Positions 36,502 to 47,683 of a DNA stretch of 64,000 bases are shown piece after piece (within the stretch, counting starts at the first letter, position 1; each line of letters starts with the position of its first letter). Under the pieces are notes generated by a model, which saw only the letters and a list, made by a program, of their open reading frames with translations, searched no databases and had not been told where the DNA came from. A program made the translations under genes and the position numbers. This stretch comes from Brachypodius melanocephalos. Lineage: Eukaryota; Chordata; Aves; Passeriformes; Pycnonotidae. The stretch covers positions 2,265,180 through 2,329,179 of the forward strand of contig VZSR01003807.1 of assembly GCA_013398615.1 (NCBI GenBank), in the 5' to 3' direction.

Positions 36502-38418
36502 GTAAGTTTTAAGTGATGAGAAGGATTAACAGTGTTAAGGAGTGTATAGAGCAGTTATTGACCTCTTCATAACAGACTTGTTAGGGGAAGTTGTTCATGT
36601 GCTTGTGTAGACCCCTTGAAGTTATAACCAGCCTGGCAGAGCAGGGCTATGCCATGCCTTGTGTAAGGTACTTCAGGTCCCTCTCCACAGTTTGGAACTA
36701 CTGGCAAAGCTGATGCTGTGTGATAGACCATTGACATGCGAAACACATGGTATTTCTCCATAGGTGTAATTGATGTGTAATCATCAATAGCTGTTCCAGG
36801 ACTCCTCAAGTTACATTCTTATAGCTCTCTAGCTAAGTTGTAAATGTATAGCTAAGGTATCATAATTGCAAGTCTGACTTTAAATGACACTTTAAAATGG
36901 AATACAATAATTGGCAGCTTCTGCTGTTCAGATCATTAAACAACTAATGTTGGCAGCAAAAGAGCATTTTCATCCTTGGAGCACTCATGCATGCTATTTA
37001 CAACCAGTAAAACACTGAAATGTGATTACAGAGTGTGATACATAACAGCTTTACATGCCACTTGCTTGGGATTGCTGCACTGTTCACCAAGGGAAAAAGG
37101 CAAAATCACAGTCCTTTCTTTTAAGTTGGAAGAGGTGGGTTTTCTAATTCAGCAAATGGCTTGCAAATGTTTTAGTAGGTGTCTCTGCTAAACACTAACC
37201 TTGGAGAGGAAGCTGAGTAGAAGGGAACGTGGACTAGAGTGCAGGGAGTTTTCCAGTGTTACACCAAGAAAAGAAATGCTAAAGGGTTTTTGGTACATGG
37301 CAAGATGACATGTAGCTCTCCATGTGTGATTTATCTTTTCAGTTATATACAGGAATCTATATTGCACACAGAAATTACTTAAAAATGAAACCTTGTGCAG
37401 TGTCACATGTTTTGTTTGCCAGAAGTGGATAATGTCAGGCTTGAGCAAAGTCCTAAAGGAAATTAAAGCCCAGGACTTGTATTGGTGCTGAGCATGCTCA
37501 ATTTCCTTATTCTCATAACACCTTTTTGAAATAGAAATCCTCTTTATTTCTCTCTCCACTTGTAAGAGGCAAACCAGGCAATTGTCCTTCTCTACCCTTA
37601 GACTGTTTAAATGTAGATAATTTTCTCAATTTCAGAAAAGGGGTTTTATGGCTTGGGAACAAACCAGCCCATGAACTGGACATGCAACTACATGTAGGAA
37701 GCAGTTGGCCAGAAAAACTGTATCTCAGTCTGACGCTTGGAAAGAGTGAATGACAGCTTGAGGATCATTTCCAAAACATTCATAACAGCATTTTAGACTT
37801 GCTAGCTCTTAAAAGAGGTTACTTGTTTCAGGAACGAATTTCAAAGGCAATTTAATGCTGCTCTTTCTATAAACTGTTTTTACAATTGTTTGACTGCCTC
37901 TCTATGCTTTTTAAGAAGTATCAGTGCAATTTCTTTGGACTGATAAAAGCACTGTTTCTTTTTTAGGGAATTTTAATGACAGTGAATGATCTAATTCTAA
38001 TTTGTTACTAAGGCAAAAGTCTGCATGGCATGGTTAAAAATTAAGGGTGAAAGGTAATTTGGTGACAGTGGATACTGTAATTTCTTGGCCTCATTTTAAA
38101 ATACAGATACATTTAGTCAATGTGGTGGCACTTGTTTATGTAAAGTGCAGAGTTATATACAGAGGACACAAAGGAGATACAAAAATAAAAAGGAAAATTA
38201 TTTCTCCAAAGACCTGAAAGTAAATAAGAAAAAAAATCTGAAAACACCAGAAATAGTCTTAGGGCATGAGGTGAATAAAATCAGAAAAGCCAAGATACAG
38301 AGTGAGTTGTAGCTAGCCAGCAGAGAAGCAAATCAGGAAGAAAAGATTTTATAAATGTAGAAGAAGAAAGAGGAAGGAAGAGAGAAAAATAGTGGGGGTT
38401 ATGTGGTTTTGGTTTTTC

Positions 38419-38453
38419 TTTGTTTGTTTGTTTGTTTGTTTGTTTGTTTTTTT
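38419..38453. repeat. (TTTG)7 microsatellite with T tail
   Basis: Seven perfect TTTG units (38419-38446) are followed by seven T. It is a simple tetranucleotide repeat, probably polymorphic. Confidence 0.95.
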
Positions 38454-39660
38454 ACTTAATAAGGCAAAACCAGTGAATAGTGGATTATGGAGAAGACTAA
38501 ATTAGTTTCTGTGTATTCCTGTTTTAGGAGTAAATGAATGACACCTCTTAAGGAAGGCATAGTTAAGAAGCAGGTCTTAACCTTCTAAATACTGGCTAAG
38601 ATTTAAGCAAGATACTTTATGTACCTATTCCTTGGTCTCTCAGCCAAGGAATAACATTAGCAATGTTAATGAACAGCCTGGGTATACTGAATTGTTAGAA
38701 GTTGGAAGAATATTCACTTGGATAATATGCAATTGTTTAAGGACAGTCTTGGAACAGCGTGACGTTCAGAAGGAATTACAGTGTGCATATGTAAATAAGC
38801 AATAATAATGAAGTTCTGTGATCATAGCTAGAGGTTTTCATTTAATCTGGAATCATCAGGTGGGGTTAAATGTCTGTTACTTCCAGTTCTTATGTAGCAG
38901 TTAGATAATTCATTCAGACTCTTTAAGAACACTGCTAATGGATACTGAGAGCAACTGTTTTGCTCTATACAGATGTCACATAATTTTTGATTAAAGTAGC
39001 ATTTTTCTCGGGGAAGCAGTAAGAGTTAAGTAACTTTGGAACAGTGTCAAAGCAAAAAGGTGATTGTGTCCTGAAAGTTAGATTAGATGAGCTAAAGAAT
39101 GGAGTTATTAAGTGAAAATTAGCTTTCAGAGCATATATGTGGTGACTTAATGATGTGATGACTTGGAAAGCATGATATATACCTCAGCCTTTAATGGCTA
39201 TCTTGACAGCTTCAGAAAACATTCATTTGCTACATGGACTGTACTTTCTAATACAAATATATTGTTTTAAAATACTGATGTATTTGCACCAAAAAAAGGT
39301 AAGAATATAATTGATATTATTTTTTGAGGAAAATGCCATGATAAATGCAATATAACCATAAGTTCTATTAGTCTTATCAATGCAATATCATGGAATTTAA
39401 AGCTGTATGATAAATGATACTGTAAAGACATAAAAGACAATACTATGGGTATAAATACCTCTCCTTCCTATTATTTCATCCTGGGAAGAAGTGTAAAATT
39501 AAATTTGGAAGAGAAAAAAGAAAGTTTGTGAGTATTTGGATTACTGAAGGTCATAAAATAAATTTAATTAAATTCCAGTGAGCTTTCTTACGGGAGAAAG
39601 AAAAGAAGCCCATACTTACATATTCAAGAGGTATTTCTATCAACAATTACAATTCAGAAA

Positions 39661-39708
39661 CTTTATATCAACACCCTCACATCTGATTGTGAGGATGTTG
39701 AAATAAAG
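39661..39708. repeat. Stem-loop, 21-bp arms, 6-base loop
   Basis: The left arm at 39661-39681 (CTTTATATCAACACCCTCAC plus A) pairs with the right arm at 39688-39708 (T plus GTGAGGATGTTGAAATAAAG), with 19 of 21 positions complementary around a TCTGAT loop. Such a stem is unlikely by chance in ordinary intron sequence. It could be a relic of an inverted-repeat transposon or part of a hairpin RNA. It is shorter than a typical microRNA precursor, and the pairing does not extend further out. Confidence 0.75.
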
Positions 39709-41228
39709 TGAGGATTGAGTTATTGGAATAAATAACTAATAGTTAATACTCCAGAGATGCTAGTCCAGAATTTTCCTCCAGAGATAATTAGAAGGATCCT
39801 ATGTTGTTCCAGTTATTAAGTCGGTAGCTTTAGGTAATTATAGGTAACAAGTACTCTTGATGTCATGAGATGTTACTGTTGATATGCACATTTGTAAATT
39901 CTCATCGATGAACTTTTATAATTTAGCATCTCGTAGGTCTTTCTTTAATCATAAAAAAGCACTTTAATGTCAGTGCTTAGAAACCTGCATGTGGTTTTTG
40001 TAACAGCTGCTTCTTACAGTGGCTCTTAACATGCTCATAAAATTTTGTAGTCAGTTATGGGAAGAACATGACAGTGCGTGATACTCTGTTCTTTCTTTCA
40101 ATATCGTGTTGTTATTTAGCATGAAATGTTTCTAAGGAATAAATTTCAGATAAAAGAACTTGAAGCTGGTAAGAAGATTCAAATAAGATGATGTTTAAGC
40201 AGGTGTGAACACAACTGTAGAAATATTATTGAAACTTATTTTCATACTTTGTGGTGTTTTACACAAGAGGAAATAATAAGACATGGTGTGTTTCTTTTGT
40301 TTCCTTAGTGAGAAAATAATTTGGGAATAGGAGGGAAGATGCAAACTAAAATGAATTTTTAGTCTTGTTTAATCTCTTTCCTGTATTTAAATAAAAGAGG
40401 TTTATGGAGGTACAGCTTACAATGTTTTCATAGATTCTTTGAGAAATTTCTTTTCCTCTTGAGAATGCGTATTAGCATGGGACTAGATAGGCAGAAAGTG
40501 GCTTAATGGGAAGCTAAGCAGACATGAATGAAATGCTGTTTATTATATAGCAATCCATGAGATGCATGTCATTAACTTTTCTTCTGTTTTTGAAAACACA
40601 AATTAGGTGAAAACACAAAAGTTAGAGTGAGGTGACTCGTGGTTTGAAAATCTTAAAATTGTCTTTACCAGTAAGAGATCATGTGTCATGGTCCTATAAA
40701 TATCATTACCTCTATTTCATTAAATACTGGCAGGTGGGAGCTGCTTGGAAGTGATGTTGTGAGATGATTTCCTGCAATACAATAAGGTATTTTTCCTTGT
40801 GTCAGTGTAAAAGCATAGTTGTATAAATGACATGACATTAATACTAGATAGCGTATTTCACAAAGTCTAATGTTAGGGCTGTTGCCATTTTGGCTGCTCT
40901 TTGATCCTCTTTTAGGGCAAGTTCTGCATGGATCCAGCTGTAACAAAAAGAACCCCCATCTTTGCAGCTTTAGTGCTAAATATTCCTGTTGGAAAATGAG
41001 TAGGTTAGGGAGGGGACAGAGCCATCAAGCTGGAAGATGCCAGTGCAGGTGGAAGGACATTTTCACCCATCCATCTGTTAGTGTGGATGCTTTGTTTTCA
41101 TGCTCCTGCTGTAGTCTGTCATTTCAATCAGAAATATGAATGGACACACAGTTCTTGGTGTGATGTCAAATTCTTCCCCAAAGATGCTGCTGCTAATTTG
41201 TCTTTCACTGGAAGGAAGTGGTGTTCCT

Positions 41229-41336
41229 GTTTTTTTGGGTGTTTTGGTTTTTTTTCTGGGGGGGTGGGGTTTTTTTGGTTTGTTTGTTGTTTTTTGTTGG
41301 GGTTTTTTTTGTGTGTGTGGGTTTTTTTTTTTTTTT
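41229..41336. repeat. G/T-rich low-complexity block with long G runs
   Basis: Alternating long T runs and G runs (GGG, GGGGGGG, GGGG, GGGG, GGG) cover about 108 bases on the + strand. The open frames here, rich in Phe, Gly and Trp on the + strand and in Lys and Pro on the - strand, are translations of the repeat. A G-quadruplex on the coding strand is possible, although several loops are long. Confidence 0.9.
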
Positions 41337-41746
41337 ACTTTTATTTGCTTATGAGAACTATTGTTTGGTAATGGCTGCAGAGCTAGAGGCAAAACTAACA
41401 GTGCTCCTTTGTGCCTTCTCATGAAGGCTCAGTTTTTTGATGAATTGGAGTCCAATAGAGGGCTGCATCTTGTCAGATGACATAGCTGGTTCCACACTTT
41501 CCTATTCCTGATCCCAGCAGCAGCCTGGATTGATGGATCAGAGTTGTATTGAGATTAATTCTGCTTCATGACTGCTGTGTATGGTCATGTCTTCCCACAA
41601 CACTCACTTTATACTCCATGAAATAAAATTTGCTGCTATGTATTGGTGCAAGCAGTGTACTTTTTGGCGCACCTGTTAATTAATTTGAAAAATAATGCTA
41701 GTGAGTTCCCCAAACCAACTCTCAAATGGTCCCTCAGACAGCTCTG

Positions 41747-42358
41747 TGTTGTGATTTGTCCCCAGTCAGCAGTAAAATACTACCTGGACATTCTCCATGC
41801 TCACAGTAAGGGAAAAGAACTGGAAAAAAAAAGTAAAACTTGTGGGTTGAGATAAGAACAGTTTAATAACTACAGCAAAATAAAGTATAATACTAATGAT
41901 AAAAAATAACAGCAATAATAATGGTAACGAAAAGGCAAGTGAGAGAGGCATAAAGCCCAAGACAGGCAAGTGTTGCACAATACAGATAAAGTGATGCTTA
42001 CCACCCACAGGCCAGTGCCCAGCCCATTTTCAGGCAGCTCTTGGTCCCTCCCAGCCAACTCCCCCCAGTTTTTTTGCTGAGTATGGTGTTCTGTGGTATG
42101 GCATATCCCTTTGATCAGTTTGGGTCACTCCATCAGGACAGTTTGAACTGTCCTGGCTGTGCTCCCTCCCAGCTTCTGCTGTACTTGCTTGCAGAGCATG
42201 GGAAACTGAGGTGTCCTTGATTTTTAGGCTAAGAACTGCTCAGCAACAACTGAAAACTTCAATGTGTTATCAGCACTATTCTCTGCCTAAATCAAAAACA
42301 CAGCACTGTACCAGCCACTAAGAAGAAAATTAACTCTATCCCAGCTGAAACCAGGACA
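41747..42358 (-). mobile_element. Songbird-type endogenous retrovirus LTR (solo, antisense)
   Basis: On the - strand the element begins TGTCCTGGTTTCAGCTGGGA, followed by a TAGAGTTAATTTTCTTC stretch, an abundant passerine LTR start. It continues through a CTGGGGGGAGTTGGCTGGGA promoter-proximal region, an ATTAAA polyadenylation signal (41862-41867), TTATCTCAACCCACAAG and a decayed end near CACAACA. It is about 612 bases long. The TATA box expected just upstream of CTGGGGGGAGTTGG has decayed to an A run, so promoter function is doubtful. No internal retroviral genes flank it, so it is a solo LTR. It lies antisense within DISC1 intron 8 and its target-site duplication is not recognisable. Confidence 0.85.
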
Positions 42359-44802
42359 TTATGCTGTTTGTCTTTTTAATCTCATTTTCAAGTCAGACTG
42401 CTGGATGTTACTGGCTTTCAGTGAACTTCAAGGGTAATTCATTGTGGCTGAAGTTCCAGCATGATATGTGACCAGGCAGCAGAAAATCTTTTCTTCTGTT
42501 GGAGAAGTCACTGATGAAACAACTTACTCTCTTTCACTCCTCTTGCCTAAGCGCCTATGCCTGGAGCAGGAGAGAAGGTCAATTAATCTCCTTGCCAGCT
42601 CCTTTTCTGTGGCTTTATGCTCAAAGGGAACATGTTAGAAGGGAGAGCTGTGAAGGGAAGGTGCTATCACCCTGTAGGAAGGCTGTGCTGTGGTCTGGAG
42701 GGCATGAGAGAAAACACTGGTGGAAGGAGACAATGATGTCTCTCTCTCCATTGTTACTACTGATTTGAACTGTTATTACTTTGGGGTTAATTTATTTGTG
42801 CTTCCACTGCCCCCCTTTTACTTATTTTATTTTTTTTTTATTCCTATGTTGTTCTGTGGTGACTGATTCAGTCCAACTACAAGAGGCTCTCTGTGACTGA
42901 GAATTGCTCCTCCAAATGTATGTCTGTGGGGTCTCTCACCTTCTTCTAGCTGGCAATTACCTTTCAGGATCACATCAATCAAGTAGTTGTTATGCTTCAT
43001 AAAAGCATTGACATGTGTTATTGCTTAAAAACAACAATTGCAATTCAAATGTGCTGGATTTCTGTAAAATGTTTCTAGAGATGGTAGACTGTCCCTCATT
43101 TGCAGTTTATTTTTTCAGAGGTGCAAACATACTGGCAGTCCTTCCAGAATCTTACATTTCTGTCATGTCTTTAGCTTTTTCCTTTTCCTTTGTGAGTAGG
43201 AGACTGATATTTATTTTCTTCAATTTCTTTTGTGGTGTTGAGATCACTTTGTCTCCTCATTAATCAATGGGTGTGATAGCCTTGAATTGCAGTACCACTG
43301 ATAAATACTATGGTGGCCAATGCCCTAAGCTAAAATGTAAATTTTCACTTTCTTATAAATTATTAAAGGTAGTGCTGTAAGTATATGAAGAATTAATTTA
43401 TAGATAATGATGAGGAATGACCAGTCTATTCTTTGTTACATTTGAGCTATTGTCCAATAGATATGCTTTATTATTAAGGAAAAAAAATACTCCTTTGTTT
43501 GTACTACAATGAATGTATTTTCAGTGGGGCTGAGACTTCGCTCTCTGCTTCAAGTATAAATAATGGTAGCTATGAATGTATGTAGCTTCTGCCATAAATT
43601 TGAGAAAAAGTGTGAGTAAAAAATTTGTGGACCCTTAACTCTGCCTTATATTTTGAAGGGGGAAATATTAATTAAAGCTTAATTAAGAACATGTTTTTTG
43701 GTAAAATCAGACAGATTTCAAACCATATTTTTAAGCAATTTGTTGCTGGCAAATGCTATCAAAATAATGATATTTTGCTTCAAGACTACTAAATGGGTAA
43801 CAATCTGCCCAATATAGTAAAATCTGAAAAGGAGGTGTTATAAATGGGCATGAGTTTGTGGCATGTAACTATATCTGTAGAAAATATATTTGATGTACAG
43901 AGTACTATTTAGCTGTAGCCATACAAGTAAAATTTTAAGAATAGAGGAAATAAGGGAAATACACTAATGTTTACACTAAGTAAAAGCAATTACATAACTA
44001 CTTTCTGCCTGGAGATTTTTTTTTTATTTTGACTGATTTTCCTGTGTGGGTTGTTGTGCTTGATTTGGCTGGTATTTTCGGCATTCACATCAAGCTGCTG
44101 GAGCTTACCTGATGTCACTTTCTGTAGAGGATGAAGGATGCATGGGAGGAGAGAGCCCCAGAGGGCAAGATTAAGGAGGAAGATTTAACTTTTTTTCTTG
44201 CTGTCTGTTGGGATAATGGTAATGTTCAGTCCCTCAAAGTGAAGTGTACGTGCTCAGTTCCTTATGACAGTGCACTGCAAGCACATTACCTGCTCATAGC
44301 CCTGGGTGCTGCAAGTTTGCTACCCCAGCGTGTTTATATGATCATGGATGCAGTGGCTAAGACTGCACAACTCTAGCAAGCATCACTGTGAGACAGGAGG
44401 AAAGACTGGCATCTTGCTCTTCAGTCCCCTTCACAGAATCTCTGCCCCATGCCCTGGATTAGACCAGAATCTCAGCTTTGGTCTTAGACTATTAATTCCT
44501 TAGCTTTGTTTTGTCTACAGATTTTAGGAGCAAACAATCATATTGGTTGCATGATTTTTGAGTTTCCTGCGAAGAGTTAGACTAACTTAACTAATATCAG
44601 CCAACTAGAACACTCTCACTGGTATGGCTGTGTAAAACATTGCTCCAAGTGGTTGACAAAGTAAGTTATTGTCTTCACTTAGGCAAACTAATTATTAAAT
44701 TATCAAAAAGAGGAATTTTAATGTTTTGAGAGCATTAGCAGAATGAAATATCTTGACATATGTCTTCAGAATGTTTGTATGGCATCCAATGTGACATTGT
44801 CT

Positions 44803-44870
44803 CAACAAAAACAAACCCACAAGAAACAAACAAACAAAAACCAAAACAAAAACCCACAACAACAAAGCAA
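44803..44870. repeat. AAAC/CAA-rich low-complexity tract
   Basis: Nearly all A and C on the + strand with repeated CAAA and AACAAA units. Read on the - strand it resembles the T/G-rich blocks elsewhere in the window. Confidence 0.85.
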
Positions 44871-47494
44871 CCCAGGAGGGCATGTTTTTCAATGCTGGCA
44901 GCTATGGATTATATATTAATTTTTTTATTAATTGAAGATTGAGGTCAGAGCTCACTGATAATGGTACTTGCAATATCTGGGTTTTTGTATGCTCTTCTGA
45001 ATTTTCACTGGAGACTTTCAGACATTTTTGCTGTCATGGGAAGCTGCATCAGGTGGCATGTCTTTTGCTTTTGGGTTTGTATCTGGTGCCATTTCCTTAT
45101 ATAGCCTCAGTTTTGATAGAAACTTTTCCTCTGGGAATTCAGATCCATTCAGTATATATAAAACTTTCATATGCAATATCATACCTTTTCCCTGGCTGTC
45201 CTCTGAAATGTAACAGCAGGCTCCAGATTCTAATGAAGATTTTCTCATCTTCATGTTTTATTAAGCCTTCTGTGCTTTGATGCTTGGGATGAGTTCAGGT
45301 GGACTCAAGTCTTGTTTTCTTAGAAGCATCTGAATATTTGCCATTTTTCCAGTGATTTTGCCTTGCTTTGTTTTGCCCGTTTGGAAACGTAGCAAATTAA
45401 GGTAATAAAATTTGTGCTGTTGTTTCCCAATAAAGCACTGGTAAGCCATAAGATCCTACTATTTGTAAGATCCTACATGTGCCATTTGTAAAGCATGTTT
45501 ATAGTTATTTAATTGTAATTGTGAGACAGAAGTGGCAAATCAGGTTTTGACTGGGAATTAGAACTGTAGGACTTTGGACCTGTTAAAAAGAGACAAGAAA
45601 ACATCAAGTTTAAATGAGGAAGAGGTTGAACGAAACTATCATAGCCTTGAGACTAAAAAACCCACCAAAAAAACAAATGCAAAGTGGGACTACCATGCTT
45701 AATAATATTCAGTCTTTAAACTTGACTTATTTGATACAGTAATTTCCAAAATTTTGGTAAATGCAGCCTCTCTTTGGCACACCTGCCCTCATACAGCCAC
45801 TTGAGTTTGCAACAGCATCTTTGCTCCAGGACAATGGCTGTAGGTGTTTGGTGGAAGTCCTGCTGTTCACTCGGGTATTCTGGAGGAATGGAGCTTCTCC
45901 TGGCAGCTGCTGGTGGTGGCTTGCCATCTTTTGACCAGTGTGAACACTTGCATCCTGCTCTTGCTTCCTTGTCTTGAAGAAACTGAGCAGCAGCCAAAGT
46001 GTTCCCTTTTAAGACTTTGTGGCCAACACTTTGAAGACTCCAGGTCAAAAAGATGTAATACCGTAATTTAGGATATTCTGATGTGGATTCGATTGTTTGG
46101 ATTATGTATTCATATTTGAAAATAAATTTTTCAATTGATCTGTTGTGTCTAAGCAACAATGTATTATATTGTATTATATTTGAAACAAAACCAAAAAGAA
46201 ACTCTCACATCTGAATAATGCTGGTGGTATTATAAAGCGATTTGAGGAGTCATTGCACATACTTCAGAAGCTGATGAGACAGTTGTGTGACTGGATTTGT
46301 TTTATGTTAATATTTGCTTCAAGGCTAAATCTTCTAAGTGCCTTTACTTACTAAATACCTTTACTTTTAGATCATATCACCAAATTTTTGCTAATTTAGG
46401 ATGATATCAGAACTTAAGTCTTATGCTAAAGAGACTTTCTTTTTTCTTTTATTGGGCAATTCTATATGGAAATTATTTTTATCAAGAGTTCTTTAGATTA
46501 AAGTGTGGTGGTGGGGTTTAGGTTTTCTTTTATGTATTTTTTGTTTGTTTCCCCCCCCCGCCAAGTATCTCAATCATTAAAATTATTGTGGTACAGTTAT
46601 GTAAATGTGTCATTGTTACCCTTCTGCTATTTAAAAGTAGTTTAATGTCTGGGTATCTCACTGTCATTTTCTATTTATTACAAAAGACATCTTTTCAAAG
46701 TCAGGAAAGATTCCTCTCCACTGGTTATAGAAATGTTTTTCAGAATGGTTAAGTGGATAGTTGTTACTAGGCTACACTCTAAACCACTTGGGAGTTGCAC
46801 TTTTGCTCTGGACCCCTGTCCAAAGGAACCAGATGTTTTTAGAAACTCCAGAACAGTGTGAGCTGGTGCTGCCAAGGCCTTCTGCCTGTCTGTGCCACTT
46901 CAGGGAGAGCCAGAAGTGAAGGGTTATGATTTCTGAATGTGTTCTCTGAGAAGAACATCTCCCCATGCTCCTGCTTGAGGTGTGAGCCATTTAAGAAATG
47001 CAATGTGTCCTTCATAAACAACGTTCTGGTGCTTGATATTAAAACCAGCACAGGGCTGCTTTGTTCACGGAGGAAATACTTCAGGGTCCAGCAGATTTGC
47101 AGCGTCTATTTCAAATGTACTGTGCATTGAGGGGTCTTCCAAAGGAAGAAAATAGTCTGATAGATCACACTGCAACAACCAATGAATTACAGTATGATGT
47201 TATTCGAAGTGCGAACCCTTAGGAACAGGTTTCCTGAAAAAATGTAAATTGTATCAATAATTAAAGTAAGTACCATTTCTCTGTGTGTAAGGTTAAATCA
47301 GCTACAATTATTGTTCTTGTAATATTAATGAAATGAATGCTTGCAAAGCAGCTTTTCTTTTTTCCCCTCTTTCAGTTGCTGTTGGGAAGTATAATTGCCT
47401 AATTTCCAGGATTGCTATGTAAGCTACTGATGTTGCAAGTGTCTGCCTCATTGTCTTTTTCCTCTTTCTTCCCCTGCCCCCACAAAACATGCAG

Positions 47495-47683
47495 GAAATA
47501 ATTTCAGCACTGCAAAGGATCTTGCAGAAGAAATAAGGTCATTGACATCTGAGAAGGAGGGACTGGAAGGACTTCTCAATGAACTGTTGGGTCTGAGTGC
47601 CAGAAATACGCGAAAACTAGAGAGAATCAAAGATGATTACACCAGACTGAAACAAGAACTTGAGCAAGGAGAGGCTGCCTTTG
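47495..47683 (+). CDS. DISC1: DISC1 exon 9
   Basis: This 189-base exon has acceptor aaaacatgcag and donor TTTG|gtaagt. It starts with two bases (GA) that complete Gly 598 and ends with one base G, so the following intron is phase 1. The product includes TAKDLAEEIRSLTSEKEGLE, GLLNELLGLSARN and RIKDDYTRLKQELEQGEAAF. It is 63 residues plus a split codon, exactly as in human 598-661, with about 41 identical by eye. Leu607, the residue changed in the human L607F variant, is conserved (codon CTT at 47521-47523). The leucine spacing matches the human predicted zipper 607-628. If the donor is not used, the frame reads Gly-Lys and stops at TAG, giving a natural short form. In human a short isoform also ends soon after exon 9, and the antisense RNA DISC2 overlaps this exon. 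Confidence 0.97.

Larger units (their letters stand above)
36502..47494 (+). other. DISC1: DISC1 intron 8
   Basis: This 11 kb phase 1 intron (gtaagt to aaaacatgcag) is orthologous to the human intron cut by the t(1;11) breakpoint. It contains (TTTG)7 near 38.4 kb, a stem-loop at 39661-39708, a G/T-rich block at 41229-41336, an antisense LTR at 41747-42358, a CA/AAAC-rich tract at 44803-44870 and a C9 run at 46551-46559. A 147-codon open frame lies on the - strand at 45716-46159. The rest is AT-rich with no gene I recognise. Confidence 0.9.

Noticed and set aside
41078..41424. Phe/Gly-rich and Lys/Pro-rich frames on opposite strands
   Set aside because: Both arise from the same low-complexity G/T block; residue bias follows the repeat.
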